Of a stretch of DNA of 64,000 nucleotides, positions 17,018 to 26,224 are shown in pieces. The notes beneath the pieces are model-generated. The model had not been told where the DNA came from. It made no database searches and saw only the letters and a program-made list of their open reading frames with translations. The position numbers and the translations under genes are program-made. Source of the stretch: Cedecea lapagei (GTDB taxonomy: Bacteria > Pseudomonadota > Gammaproteobacteria > Enterobacterales > Enterobacteriaceae); the NCBI RefSeq assembly GCF_900635955.1, contig NZ_LR134201.1, positions 2,480,001 to 2,544,000 of the forward strand, read 5' to 3'. Position 1 is the first letter of the stretch, and every line of letters starts with the position of its first letter.

Positions 17018-17914
17018 TTACGACTCTATAAGTTGTTGGCAACCCAGCCAGCCTTCCCGGCCTGGAATTGTCCCGCGCACAATTTTGCCTTTCGGCAGCG
17101 TGGATAAATCGTCCGGCAGAAGCTCGCAGAGCGGGCAGAACTGAATCCCCTCCGCCGCGGCCATGGCCAGCAATTCACTAAAGGAATCTCGCATCACCAT
17201 CCCTTCAACTTCCGCATGGATGGTGTAAACCGGTGTGCCGCTGTCCTGATGAATTTTATCCAGAATAAAGCGGTTAAAGTTATCTTTACTGACTTCAGTC
17301 CCAATGACCTCGTCCCAGGTCGGTAGCGTCACGGGAATTTGCACCGCCGCTTCGCTGCCGTCAGACAGAACCGGGATAAACGGCGCGGTGCCGCGGCAGT
17401 CGCTGTTGTACTGGAACGGGAAAGCAGCTTTGGCTTTTACCACGCGCTGGTCAGCACGCCAGCCGGCCACCGCAGAGCAGCTTACCGGCTGCCCGACAAT
17501 GTTCTGCAGGGCCTCCAGCCCAAGGCGAATCTGGTGTTCGAGCTTGTCCTGCTCCCAAACCCCCGCCCAGGCCTGCCAGGCATGGTGATCCCAGGCGTGG
17601 AGCCCCACCTCATGGTGGTCCGCCGCCGCCGCGATAACCTCAGCGTTACCTGCGCCGATCCGGCGCCCCGGCCACGCGGTGCCCGCCAGCAAAATGTCCC
17701 AGCCATACAGCGATGCTGCGTTAGAACGCAGCATCTTCCACAGGAACTTGGGCTTGATCAGGCGCCACAGGTGGCGCCCCATATTGTCCGGCCCAACGCT
17801 GAAGAAAAAGGTTGCCTGAGTGGAGTGTAAACTCAGCGTCTCCAGAAGGTTTGGCACCCCTTCACGGGTGCCTCGCCAGGTGTCGACATCAATACGCAGG
17901 CCGACTTTTTTCAT
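17018..17914 (-). CDS. arnD: ArnD, undecaprenyl-phosphate-Ara4FN deformylase
   Basis: 298 residues (E. coli 296), polysaccharide-deacetylase (NodB) fold. It removes the formyl group from undecaprenyl-phosphate-4-formamido-arabinose at the cytoplasmic face of the inner membrane. N-terminal metal motif RIDVDTWRGT (residues 7-16), a VGLHAWDHHAWQ block with the metal His residues, and IHAEVEGM near the C-terminal third. Overlaps arnA by 4 nt (ATGA) and precedes arnT by 4 bp. Confidence 0.95.
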   Translation of the reverse strand: MKKVGLRIDVDTWRGTREGVPNLLETLSLHSTQATFFFSVGPDNMGRHLWRLIKPKFLWKMLRSNAASLYGWDILLAGTAWPGRRIGAGNAEVIAAAADHHEVGLHAWDHHAWQAWAGVWEQDKLEHQIRLGLEALQNIVGQPVSCSAVAGWRADQRVVKAKAAFPFQYNSDCRGTAPFIPVLSDGSEAAVQIPVTLPTWDEVIGTEVSKDNFNRFILDKIHQDSGTPVYTIHAEVEGMVMRDSFSELLAMAAAEGIQFCPLCELLPDDLSTLPKGKIVRGTIPGREGWLGCQQLIES

Positions 17915-19893
17915 GAAGCAGGGTCCGTCAGCTCAACGGTTTTCAGGAAGAAGTCCAGCGTTTCGTCGATGGTTTTTTCCATGTGCACTTCAGGCGTCCA
18001 CGCCAGCAGACGCTGGGCGTTGCGGATGCTTGGCTTACGGTGCTCAACGTCCTGGTAGCCTTTACCGTAGTAAGCGCTGCTTTCGACTTCACGGAAACCG
18101 GCAAACGGCGGGAACTGGCTGCGCAGCGGATGACGCTCGAAGCTTTCCAGCAGCATCTCTGCCAGCTGTTTGATGCTAGCTTCGTTATCCGGGTTACCGA
18201 TGTTGATGATCTGGCCGTCGCAGTTATTGTCTTTGTTTTCAATAATGCGGAACAGCGCTTCAATGCCGTCGCCGATGTCGGTGAAGCAGCGTTTTTGCTT
18301 GCCGCCGTCGATAAGCTTGATCGGTGAACCTTCAACCAGGTTAAGGATCAGCTGGGTGATAGCACGGGAGCTACCGATACGCGCGGCGTTGAGGTTGTCC
18401 AGACGCGGACCCATCCAGTTAAATGGACGGAACAGCGTGAAGCGCAGCCCTTCTTTCTCACCGTATGCCCAGATAACGCGGTCAAGCAGCTGCTTGGAGA
18501 CGGAGTAGATCCAGCGCTGTTTGTTGATCGGCCCAACGATCAGCGGCGAGTTATCTTCGTCAAACGAGGCATCGGTACACATACCGTACACTTCGGAAGT
18601 GGATGGGAAGATAATGCGTTTTTTGTATTTCACGCAGTCGCGGATGATTTTCAGGTTTTCTTCGAAGTCGAGTTCGAAAACGCGCAGCGGGTTACGGGTG
18701 TATTCGATTGGGGTAGCAATCGCCACCAGCGGCAGCACCACGTCACATTTCTTGATGTGGTATTCGATCCACTCGGAGTGAATGCTGATGTCGCCCTCCA
18801 CAAAGTGGAAGCGCTCGTTACCGATGAAGCGAGAGATAGCGTCGGAGCCGATATCCAGGCCGAAGATCTCGAAGTTGTCATCGCGCAGCAGGCGTTCGGT
18901 CAGGTGGTTACCGATAAAGCCGTTCACGCCCAGGATAAGCACGCGGGTACGACGTTTAATGGCGGAGACTGGCTTGCTGCTGAGGATGGCGCCGCTGACC
19001 AGGCCCAGGGACTGCGCGAGCTGAGAGCCCTGCATGTATACGCCGTTTTCAGCCTGGCCGGTGACCACTTCCAGAGCACCGGTACCGCAGGCAATCACCA
19101 GCGGGTTGACGGAGATGACGGTCCCGGCTTTCGCGCCGTTGTTGCTTTCCAGCGCGCGGCTTTTCCAGATTATAAATTTGCTGCCGCCCACGTAGCTGAA
19201 GGCACCCGGCCACGGTTCGGTTACCGCACGCACCAGATTGTTGGCTTCCGCAGCAGAGCCTTCCCAGCTGATGGCGCCATCTTTTGGTGAACGGCCGCCA
19301 AAATAGGTCGCCTGAGTTTCGTCCTGAGCGCTCTGCGGGAAGTGACCGGTTTTGATCACCGGCAGGCTCTTCGCCAGCAGGGTTTTCGCGGTTTCGCACA
19401 GTTTGTGATGCAGGGTCAGCGCGGTATCTTCTGCCGCGATCGCTACGCGCTCCTGAGCAACGATGTCGCCTGCGTCTGCGCGTTTCACCATGCGGTGCAG
19501 GGTAACGCCGGTTTCGGTTTCACCTTTCACCAGTACCCAATTCAGCGGTGCGCGACCGCGGAATTTCGGCAGCAGAGAACCGTGCAGGTTGAACGCGCCT
19601 ACGGAAGCGCAGTTCAGGATCTCTTCGCTCAGCAGGTTGCGGTAGTAGAACGAAAAAATGACTTCAGGCTGAGCGTCTTTAATGCGGTCAACCCACAGCG
19701 GGTGGTTCACATCTTCAGGAGCAAAAACTGGAATACCGAACTCTGCCGCCGTGCGGGCAACAGAGCCGAAGAAGTTATTCTCAGCCGCATTATCCGGGTG
19801 AGTATAGATTGCTGCGATGTCATAGCCTGCTTCCACAAGGGCACGAACACCCACACAGCCCATATCGTGATAGGCGAAAACAACTGCTTTCAT
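17911..19893 (-). CDS. arnA: ArnA, bifunctional UDP-Ara4N formyltransferase / UDP-glucuronate decarboxylase
   Basis: 660 residues, the same as E. coli. The N-terminal domain (1 to about 304) is the formyltransferase, with N102 and H104 visible in AFNLHGSLLPKFRGRAPLNW. The C-terminal domain (about 315-660) is the short-chain dehydrogenase-type decarboxylase, with the Rossmann motif GVNGFIGNHL, PSTSEVYG and the YSVSKQ motif with its Tyr-x3-Lys pair. It supplies both the oxidative decarboxylation of UDP-glucuronate and the formylation of UDP-Ara4N. The arnC stop and this ATG share one base. Confidence 0.97.
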   Translation of the reverse strand: MKAVVFAYHDMGCVGVRALVEAGYDIAAIYTHPDNAAENNFFGSVARTAAEFGIPVFAPEDVNHPLWVDRIKDAQPEVIFSFYYRNLLSEEILNCASVGAFNLHGSLLPKFRGRAPLNWVLVKGETETGVTLHRMVKRADAGDIVAQERVAIAAEDTALTLHHKLCETAKTLLAKSLPVIKTGHFPQSAQDETQATYFGGRSPKDGAISWEGSAAEANNLVRAVTEPWPGAFSYVGGSKFIIWKSRALESNNGAKAGTVISVNPLVIACGTGALEVVTGQAENGVYMQGSQLAQSLGLVSGAILSSKPVSAIKRRTRVLILGVNGFIGNHLTERLLRDDNFEIFGLDIGSDAISRFIGNERFHFVEGDISIHSEWIEYHIKKCDVVLPLVAIATPIEYTRNPLRVFELDFEENLKIIRDCVKYKKRIIFPSTSEVYGMCTDASFDEDNSPLIVGPINKQRWIYSVSKQLLDRVIWAYGEKEGLRFTLFRPFNWMGPRLDNLNAARIGSSRAITQLILNLVEGSPIKLIDGGKQKRCFTDIGDGIEALFRIIENKDNNCDGQIINIGNPDNEASIKQLAEMLLESFERHPLRSQFPPFAGFREVESSAYYGKGYQDVEHRKPSIRNAQRLLAWTPEVHMEKTIDETLDFFLKTVELTDPAS

Positions 19894-20873
19894 TATTGAT
19901 TTTCCTCTGAAGATAAAGCGGTTTCACTGCTAACTACGCGTTGAATAAAGTAACGAGGGCGAGCACGCACGTCGTTATAGATACGGCCAATGTACTCACC
20001 CAGCAGCCCCATACCGATAAACTGGGCGCCAATAAAGGTGAAGAGTACGGCGAAGAGCATGAACACCCCATCCGCCGCCCACTGTGGGCCAAGAGCAAGA
20101 CGTAAGACCACCAGCAGCACGGCAAGCGCAAAGCCGGAGAGCGCGATGACGCTGCCCACAACGCTCAGTAAACGCAGCGGCGTGGTGGTCAGGCAGGTGA
20201 TCAGGTCATACATCAGGTTGATAAGACGCATAAAGCTGTACTTCGAGTCGCCAAACTGGCGCTCATCGTGATGCACCGGGATTTCGACGGCACGACGGGC
20301 AAAGGTGTTTGCCAGGATCGGGATAAAGGTGCTGCGCTCGTGGCAGTGCAGCATCGCGTCGATGATATGGCGGCGGTAGGCGCGCAGCATACAGCCGTAG
20401 TCGCCCATGGCTTTGCCGGTGGTGCGCTGGATCAGGTGGTTGATCATTTTCGATGCGCGTTTGCGGAACCAGCTGTCCTGGCGGTTCTGGCGCACGGTGC
20501 CTACCACGTCATAGCCTTCATCGGCCTTCTCAACCAGGCGCGGGATCTCTTCCGGCGGGTTTTGCAGGTCGGCATCCAGGGTGACGATGAGGTCGCCGGT
20601 GACGTGGCTGAAGCCCGCCATGATCGCCGAGTGCTGGCCGTAGTTACGGTTCAGCAGTACCGCGACGATATGGCTGTCCGGGGCTTCTGCCGCGCGGGTC
20701 AGCATCGCGGCAGAGTCGTCGCTGCTGCCGTCATCGATAAGGAGAATTTCGTAATCACGGTTCAGCTTTTGACAAGCTTCGGTGGTGCGACGAAGCAGTT
20801 CAGGCAGGCTGTCCTGTTCGTTGTACACCGGGATCACAACGGATACTTTATTGATGGTTTCCGGGGTCGTCAT
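19893..20873 (-). CDS. arnC: ArnC, undecaprenyl-phosphate Ara4FN transferase
   Basis: 326 residues, GT2 glycosyltransferase (E. coli 322). It moves the formylated aminosugar from UDP onto undecaprenyl phosphate. GT-A motifs DDGSSDDS and DADLQNPPEEI (substrate and metal Asp residues), then QDSWFRKRASKMINHLIQRTTG, and two C-terminal membrane helices (about 237-260 and 270-293). It begins 1 bp after the arnB stop. The C-terminal tail SSETALSSEENQ is a little longer than in E. coli. Confidence 0.96.
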   Translation of the reverse strand: MTTPETINKVSVVIPVYNEQDSLPELLRRTTEACQKLNRDYEILLIDDGSSDDSAAMLTRAAEAPDSHIVAVLLNRNYGQHSAIMAGFSHVTGDLIVTLDADLQNPPEEIPRLVEKADEGYDVVGTVRQNRQDSWFRKRASKMINHLIQRTTGKAMGDYGCMLRAYRRHIIDAMLHCHERSTFIPILANTFARRAVEIPVHHDERQFGDSKYSFMRLINLMYDLITCLTTTPLRLLSVVGSVIALSGFALAVLLVVLRLALGPQWAADGVFMLFAVLFTFIGAQFIGMGLLGEYIGRIYNDVRARPRYFIQRVVSSETALSSEENQ

Positions 20874-20874
20874 C

Positions 20875-22014
20875 TTAGAGTCCTGCTATTTCACGTAATG
20901 CGGTAATGACTCGGGAAGCGTCATCGTCTGTCATGGTCGGGAACAGCGGAATCGAGCAAATGCGCTCGCTGTTCCAGTCGCTGTTCGGCAGTTGAAGCTG
21001 CGGATAGCGTTCGCGGTAATACTTCTGGGTGTGGGCCGCGCGGAAGTGCAGACCGGTGCCGATGCCGCGCTCTTTCAGAGCTTCCATCAGGCCGCTGCGG
21101 GAAATACCGCAGGTGGCTTCGTCCACGCGAATGATAAACAGGTGCCAGGCGTGGCGATGCTGCCATTCCGGTACAGAAAGCGGCAGGAATGGCGTGTCGG
21201 CCAGCTCTTTGAGATAGCGTTCGGCGATTTCCTGACGGCGGACGTTGATTTGCTCCAGTTTGCCCAGCTGCACCAGCGCGATAGCCGCGTTAATGTCCGC
21301 CAGGTTGTATTTGAACCCGGGAGAGATAACTTCGGCCTGCGGCGCACGACCGTGGGTCTGACGGTCAAAGGCATCGACGCCCAGCCCGTGGAACTTCAGG
21401 CTACGAATGCGGTTAGCAAACTGGTCGTCATCGGTCACGATCAGGCCGCCTTCGGCGCAGGTCATGTTCTTGATGGCGTGGAAAGAGAAGATAGCCGTTC
21501 CCTGAGAGCCTACATGCTTACCTTTGTATTCCGTGCCGGCCGCGTGGGCCGCATCTTCAATCACCGGAATTCCGTGGCGTTCGCCAATCGCGCGAATCGC
21601 GTCGATATCGGCAGGCGCGCCCGCGTAATGCACAGGGATAATGGCTTTGGTACGGGGAGTAATGGCTGCTTCAATGGCTTCCGGGGTGACCATCAGCGTA
21701 TCGCGATCGACATCAATCATCACCGGCTCTGCGCCCAGCAGCACGATCATGTTCAGCGTGGAAACCCAGGTTAGTGATGGGGTGATGACCTCGTCACCCG
21801 CCTGCAGCCCAAGGGCCATCAGGGTAACGTGCATCCCGCCCGTCGCGGAGCTTACCGCAATCGCATGTTTATTGCCGGTTAAGTCGCAAAATGCCTTCTC
21901 AAGCGCCTGGTTTTTCGGTCCGGTGGTGATCCATCCGGATTGCATCACCTCAGTTACCGCTGCAATTTCTTCCGCACCTAACGCTGGCCGTGAAAAAGGC
22001 AGAAAATCACTCAT
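20875..22014 (-). CDS. arnB: ArnB, UDP-Ara4O aminotransferase
   Basis: 379 residues, DegT/DnrJ/EryC1 family PLP enzyme that transaminates UDP-4-keto-arabinose to UDP-Ara4N. The PLP Schiff-base lysine is K182 in FSFHAIKNMTCAEGG; ATGGMHV and VIEDAAHAAG are also family motifs. First gene of the complete leftward operon arnBCADTEF. A PmrA box lies about 145-160 bp upstream, so induction by low Mg2+/Fe3+ through PmrAB (and PhoPQ-PmrD where present) is expected. Confidence 0.97.
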   Translation of the reverse strand: MSDFLPFSRPALGAEEIAAVTEVMQSGWITTGPKNQALEKAFCDLTGNKHAIAVSSATGGMHVTLMALGLQAGDEVITPSLTWVSTLNMIVLLGAEPVMIDVDRDTLMVTPEAIEAAITPRTKAIIPVHYAGAPADIDAIRAIGERHGIPVIEDAAHAAGTEYKGKHVGSQGTAIFSFHAIKNMTCAEGGLIVTDDDQFANRIRSLKFHGLGVDAFDRQTHGRAPQAEVISPGFKYNLADINAAIALVQLGKLEQINVRRQEIAERYLKELADTPFLPLSVPEWQHRHAWHLFIIRVDEATCGISRSGLMEALKERGIGTGLHFRAAHTQKYYRERYPQLQLPNSDWNSERICSIPLFPTMTDDDASRVITALREIAGL

Positions 22015-22335
22015 TACGTGGATTCCTTATTAAATCGCTGAACGCCAAAAGCTGACGGGATAATGAAGCAGGCTAATTAAATAAAAGTACAACATTCAGA
22101 AAGTACGTCCTGTCTAACTAAACAAGTTATCAATGAAAGGAATTTAACAAAGAAATCTTAGAACAGTATTAAGAAAGTGAGATATAACGAAAAATCGTGA
22201 ACTTAAGCTTCGCCCACTGCGATCCGTTATGACCAGAGCAGACAGGGCCATCTGAACGTCGCACTCTTGCACCACTGTTTAATAGAGTAATAATTTCATC
22301 CGTCACAAATAATATTTAAACCGTCCATAGTTGAT
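22015..22335 (-). promoter_or_regulatory. arnB promoter region
   Basis: About 320 bp between arnB and the terminator of rlhA, AT-rich, with no gene. It holds the PmrA box at 22157-22173 and must contain the arn promoter and leader. A lone CTTAAG palindrome near 22205 has no properly spaced partner. Confidence 0.6.
22157..22173 (-). promoter_or_regulatory. PmrA box of the arn operon
   Basis: Read on the minus strand, the site is CTTAAT-N5-TCTAAG, against the known PmrA half-site pair YTTAAK-N5-YTTAAK: the first half is perfect and the second differs at one base. Position and orientation fit the arnB promoter of Salmonella and relatives. Confidence 0.75.
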
Positions 22336-22367
22336 TAAAAAAAAACCGCCAGCAAATATAGGCGGTT
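22336..22367 (-). terminator. Rho-independent terminator of rlhA
   Basis: Minus-strand hairpin AACCGCC (22367-22361) / GGCGGTT (22350-22344) with a 10-nt loop, followed by an uninterrupted run of T (plus-strand A's 22336-22345). It ends the leftward rlhA transcript about 20 bp after its stop codon and keeps it out of the arn promoter. Confidence 0.92.
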
Positions 22368-22387
22368 CCAAATAATCACTAATCCAA

Positions 22388-24352
22388 TTAACGCTTCGCC
22401 TTAGCGGGCAGCGTTTTCATCAGCTCATCCGGGCTGATTGAGGCCACTACGCTTCCCGGCAGCGGCATTTTCAGGATGTGGTTTTTCATCTTGCCGATGA
22501 CATGCATCTCGCACGGACGGCAGTCAAACTTCAGCGTCAGCACTTCATCGCCGTGCACCAGCTGCATCGGGGTAGCCTTCCAGCTCTTAATGTTGCCCTT
22601 CGCCTGTTTCGGGCAGAGGTTAAACGCAAAGCGCAGGCAGTGCTTGGTGATCATCACCGGCACTTCGCCCTTCTCTTCGTGAGCTTCATAAGCGGCGTCG
22701 ATTAGCTGCACGCCATAGCGATGATAAAACTCACGCGCCTTATGGTTGTATACGTTGGCCAGGAAGCTTAAATGGCTGTCCGGGTAGACCGGCGGCGGTA
22801 CGCTGACCGCCTTACGTGTGCCGCGCTGGTAGCTTTGCAGACGCGCTTCGGTTAGCGCCTCAATAGCTTCACGGCGCAGCTGGTTCAGCTGGGCGTTAGG
22901 CACAAACAGCGCCTCTTCCAGCAGGATGTTTACCTTCCGCGCGGCATACATGGTCTGCCCCAGTTTGGTCAGGCCGTCGCGCAGGCTGTCGAAGGCTTTC
23001 TGCGGGTTATTGGCCACGTCAAACTGACCTTCAAGCGTTTTGCTGACGCTAATGCCCTCTTCGCTTGTCGCCGTCATCACCAGCTGCTGCTGGCTGCCGC
23101 TCAGCTCAATATCCACCGCCACCCGACGTTCGCTGGAGGTTTTCAGCAGCGCCTGCTGCCAGTTGTGGTCCAGGTTACGGTTTAGCGGATGGTTCGGGCG
23201 CACCTTTTTCAAGGTGTCCGGCATTTCGTTTGGCCAGACGCGATACTGATTTTTTCCGGTTTTTTCTACCGTATTGGCGCGGAAGCCAACAATTTCACGC
23301 TTGATCAAGACGTTCAGGCCATCACCGTTGGTCAGGGTATCGGTAGTGGTGACGTCCAGATGATCTTTACTGACTTTCAGCACTTCACCCACCGGCAGAC
23401 CGATAAATTTCGGCGAGTCAAATGCGCCGATGTCAATTTTACGCTGGTTAACAAAGTAGTCGGTGCTGCCACGGTGGAACGTTTTGTCCGGCGACGGGAT
23501 AAAGTAGTGCGAGGTCACGCCAGAGGAAGCGCGGGTCAGATCGCTGCGCCCTTCCATCAGCTCGTCCAGCAGCTGGCGATAGTACGCAGTGATGTTTTTC
23601 ACGTAGCTCATGTCTTTGTAGCGTCCCTCAATTTTGAAGGAACGCACGCCGGCGTCTACCAGCGCCGCCAGGTTGGCGCTCTGGTTGTTGTCTTTCATCG
23701 ACAGCAGGTGTTTTTCGTAAGCGACTACGCGCCCCTGATCGTCTTTCAGGGTGTACGGCAGGCGACAGGCCTGCGAGCAGTCGCCACGGTTGGCGCTGCG
23801 GCCGGTCTGCGCGTGGGAAATGTTGCACTGCCCGGAGTACGCCACGCAAAGCGCACCGTGAATAAAGAACTCAATCGTCGCGTCAACATTCTGGTGGATA
23901 GCGGCAATTTGCTGCAGGTTCAGCTCGCGCGCCAGCACGATTTGCGAGAAGCCCGCATCCGACAGAAACTTCGCTTTCTCCACGCTACGGATGTCGCACT
24001 GGGTACTGGCATGCAGCTCAATCGGCGGCAAATCCATTTCCAGCACGCCCATATCCTGAACGATAAGCGCGTCAATACCGGCCTCGTAGAGGTCGATAAT
24101 CATCGATCGCGCAGGCTCCAGCTCGTCATCGTGCAGGATCGTGTTCAGCGTAACGAAGATTTTCGCCCCATAGCGATGGGCAAACGGCACCAGCTCGGCC
24201 AGGTCTTGCAGGCTGTTCCCGGCGTTATGGCGAGCGCCAAAACCAGGCCCGCCGATATAAACCGCGTCCGCGCCATGGAGGATAGCTTCGCGGGCGATGG
24301 CGGTATCACGGGCCGGGCTAAGTAATTCAAGTTGATTCGCGTGCAGGCGCAT
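22388..24352 (-). CDS. rlhA: RlhA (YdcP), 23S rRNA 5-hydroxycytidine C2501 synthase
   Basis: 654 residues (E. coli 653), highly similar throughout. A peptidase U32-type protein needed for ho5C2501 in 23S rRNA. Family features are visible: LELLSPARD at the N-terminus, the cysteine cluster CVAYSGQCNISHAQTGRSANRGDCSQACR and a C-terminal set, HCLRFAFNLCPKQ and FDCRPCEMHV, thought to hold an iron-sulfur cluster. It is transcribed alone, with its own terminator, and sits beside sutR and the ydcO-like gene as in the E. coli ydc region. Confidence 0.96.
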   Translation of the reverse strand: MRLHANQLELLSPARDTAIAREAILHGADAVYIGGPGFGARHNAGNSLQDLAELVPFAHRYGAKIFVTLNTILHDDELEPARSMIIDLYEAGIDALIVQDMGVLEMDLPPIELHASTQCDIRSVEKAKFLSDAGFSQIVLARELNLQQIAAIHQNVDATIEFFIHGALCVAYSGQCNISHAQTGRSANRGDCSQACRLPYTLKDDQGRVVAYEKHLLSMKDNNQSANLAALVDAGVRSFKIEGRYKDMSYVKNITAYYRQLLDELMEGRSDLTRASSGVTSHYFIPSPDKTFHRGSTDYFVNQRKIDIGAFDSPKFIGLPVGEVLKVSKDHLDVTTTDTLTNGDGLNVLIKREIVGFRANTVEKTGKNQYRVWPNEMPDTLKKVRPNHPLNRNLDHNWQQALLKTSSERRVAVDIELSGSQQQLVMTATSEEGISVSKTLEGQFDVANNPQKAFDSLRDGLTKLGQTMYAARKVNILLEEALFVPNAQLNQLRREAIEALTEARLQSYQRGTRKAVSVPPPVYPDSHLSFLANVYNHKAREFYHRYGVQLIDAAYEAHEEKGEVPVMITKHCLRFAFNLCPKQAKGNIKSWKATPMQLVHGDEVLTLKFDCRPCEMHVIGKMKNHILKMPLPGSVVASISPDELMKTLPAKAKR

Positions 24353-24422
24353 AGTTTGTCGTGTTCTGTAATAGGCGAAAGGCGGCTATTGTAGTCACTT
24401 CCCCCGCGCAAAAACAGGGGGA

Positions 24423-24962
24423 TTATGCTGTCGTCGCGGGATAGTGGATTAGCGAGTGAAAATGCGTCTCATCATCGCCAGAATTCCGGTAGGCATGAGG
24501 ACGATCGCCGTGAAACTTTACCCCCTCTCCGGCCTTCAAGGTTCGCCACTCGCCGTCGATTTTCATCTCCAGCACGCCGCTTATCACCACCACATGCTCA
24601 ATCACGCCGCCGTCGTGCGCCGAGGACTCGCTAAGCCCGCCGGGTGCAAGGCGAATAGAAAAATGGTCAAAACGTAGCTCGGGATCATAAGGAAAAAGCG
24701 GCACAACCACGATTTCACTCTGCTGCGGGTTGAACACCGGACGTACGGGTTCAGCCCCGGCCTCAAGAAATACCGAAAACGGCACGTTAAAACCGGTAGC
24801 AATTTTCCACAAGGTCGCGACCGTCGGGCTGGATTCATTGCGTTCTATCTGCCCCAGCATCGCTTTCGACACCCCGGTTTGCTCCGCCGCCAAAGTCAGG
24901 CTCCAGCCTCGGGCCTGACGCAGGCTTTTCAGCGTGTTCGCCAGATGTAGCGCTATATCCAT
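24423..24962 (-). CDS. sutR: SutR (YdcN) family transcriptional regulator
   Basis: 179 residues (E. coli SutR 178). The N-terminal Xre-type HTH (about residues 8-65: SLTLAAEQTGVSKAMLGQIERNESSPTVATLWKIATG) is nearly identical to E. coli; the C-terminal part is a cupin (about 105-175). SutR is described as a regulator of sulfur-utilisation genes in E. coli. A perfect AGGAGG ribosome-binding site precedes the ATG. It is divergent from the ydcO/benE-like transporter across 95 bp that contain two copies of a 13-bp repeat, probably its operators. Confidence 0.92.
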   Translation of the reverse strand: MDIALHLANTLKSLRQARGWSLTLAAEQTGVSKAMLGQIERNESSPTVATLWKIATGFNVPFSVFLEAGAEPVRPVFNPQQSEIVVVPLFPYDPELRFDHFSIRLAPGGLSESSAHDGGVIEHVVVISGVLEMKIDGEWRTLKAGEGVKFHGDRPHAYRNSGDDETHFHSLIHYPATTA

Positions 24963-24998
24963 TCTTTTCCTCCTGTTGAATGCGAAGTATAACCGCTT

Positions 24999-25045
24999 GT
25001 GCGCTATAACGCACGATGCTATATTCCGCGGACGCTATAACGCAC
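24999..25045. promoter_or_regulatory. Two 13-bp operator-like repeats between sutR and the benE-like gene
   Basis: CGCTATAACGCAC occurs at 25002-25014 and again at 25033-25045, 31 bp apart (about three helical turns). The first copy sits in a 16-bp near-palindrome GTGCGCTATAACGCAC (24999-25014) with perfect 5-bp arms. Repeated palindromes in a divergent regulator/transporter gap are usually the regulator's operators, here SutR; binding is inferred. Confidence 0.65.
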
Positions 25046-25057
25046 AACGAGTTAATC

Positions 25058-26224
25058 ATGCGCCTTTCTCTGCCGCCACTTCCTCCCTTGCTTGCCGGTT
25101 TTGTTGCCGTGCTGGTCGGCTATGCCAGCTCCGCCGCCATCATCTGGCAGGCTGCAGCCGCCGCTGGTGCCACGCCGCAGCAGATCGCCGGCTGGCTTAC
25201 GATGCTGGGTATTGCGATGGGCATCAGCACGCTGGGGTTAACGCTCTGGTATCGGGTGCCGGTACTGACGGCCTGGTCTACGCCGGGTGCCGCGCTGCTG
25301 GCTACCAGCCTGCCAGGCCACAGCCTGAATGAGGCCGTGGGTATCTTTATTTTTGCTGCGCTGCTGATCCTGCTTTGCGGCGTGACCGGCTTGTTTGCCA
25401 GACTGATGCGTCTTATTCCCCCTACGCTCTCCGCCGCCATGCTGGCCGGGGTGCTGCTGCGGTTTGGCCTCGATACATTCAATTCGTTACAGGGTCACTT
25501 TTTACTGTGCGGCAGCATGCTGCTGGGCTGGCTGCTGGCGAAGATGTTTGCCCCGCGCTATGCCGTTGTGGTGGCTATGATAGCCGGCCTTGTGGTTTGC
25601 CTCGTTACCGGCGAACTTCATACTGAGGTCGCCGCGGCCTCCGTGGTGGCGCCAACATTCACTTCACCGTCCTTCAGCTTCGCCAGCCTGTTAGGTATCG
25701 GGATCCCTTTCTTCCTGGTAACCATGGCTTCGCAGAATGCCCCAGGCGTCGCCACGCTGGCGGCCTCCGGCTATAAAGTCCCGGTTTCACCGTTGATCGT
25801 CGTGACCGCGCTAATCACTCTGCTGCTGGCGCCGTTCGGTGTGTTTTCGGTTTGTATCGCCGCCATTACGGCCGCAATCTGCCAGAGCGCAGAAGCCCAT
25901 CCGGAGAAGGACAAGCGTTGGCTTGCCGCCGCTGCGGCCGGCGTGTTTTATCTGATTGCCGGAGTTTTTGGCGGTTCGATTTCAATGCTGCTGACGGCGC
26001 TGCCGCTGGCCTGGATCCACACCCTCGCCGGCCTGGCCCTACTGGGAGCCATTGCCGGAAGCCTTCACCAGGCGCTGAATCATGAGCGGGACAGGGACGC
26101 GGCGATCGTGACGTTTCTTGTTACCGCCTCAGGGGCTAACCTGCTGGGCGTCAGCTCTGCGTTTTGGGGGATGATCGCCGGAGGGATTTGTTATACCGCG
26201 TTTTCACGCCTTAAGCGCGCGTAG
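25058..26224 (+). CDS. BenE/YdcO-family transporter
   Basis: 388 residues from ATG 25058 (MRLSLPPLPPLLAGFVAVLVGYASSAAIIWQAA). Polytopic inner-membrane protein of the BenE (benzoate/H+ symporter) superfamily with about 11-12 helices; the TPGAALLATSLPG and ASQNAPGVATLAASGY regions are the family's half-helix motifs. It is the counterpart of E. coli YdcO, which is also divergent from sutR. Its physiological substrate is not established. Its last 21 bp overlap the 3' end of the convergent AraC-type gene. Confidence 0.88.
   Translation: MRLSLPPLPPLLAGFVAVLVGYASSAAIIWQAAAAAGATPQQIAGWLTMLGIAMGISTLGLTLWYRVPVLTAWSTPGAALLATSLPGHSLNEAVGIFIFAALLILLCGVTGLFARLMRLIPPTLSAAMLAGVLLRFGLDTFNSLQGHFLLCGSMLLGWLLAKMFAPRYAVVVAMIAGLVVCLVTGELHTEVAAASVVAPTFTSPSFSFASLLGIGIPFFLVTMASQNAPGVATLAASGYKVPVSPLIVVTALITLLLAPFGVFSVCIAAITAAICQSAEAHPEKDKRWLAAAAAGVFYLIAGVFGGSISMLLTALPLAWIHTLAGLALLGAIAGSLHQALNHERDRDAAIVTFLVTASGANLLGVSSAFWGMIAGGICYTAFSRLKRA

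Noticed and set aside
22200..22215. CTTAAG near 22205 as a second PmrA box
   Set aside because: A single half-site without a partner at N5 spacing.
23189..24325. 378-codon plus-strand open frame opposite rlhA
   Set aside because: Antisense shadow; rlhA is full length and highly conserved.
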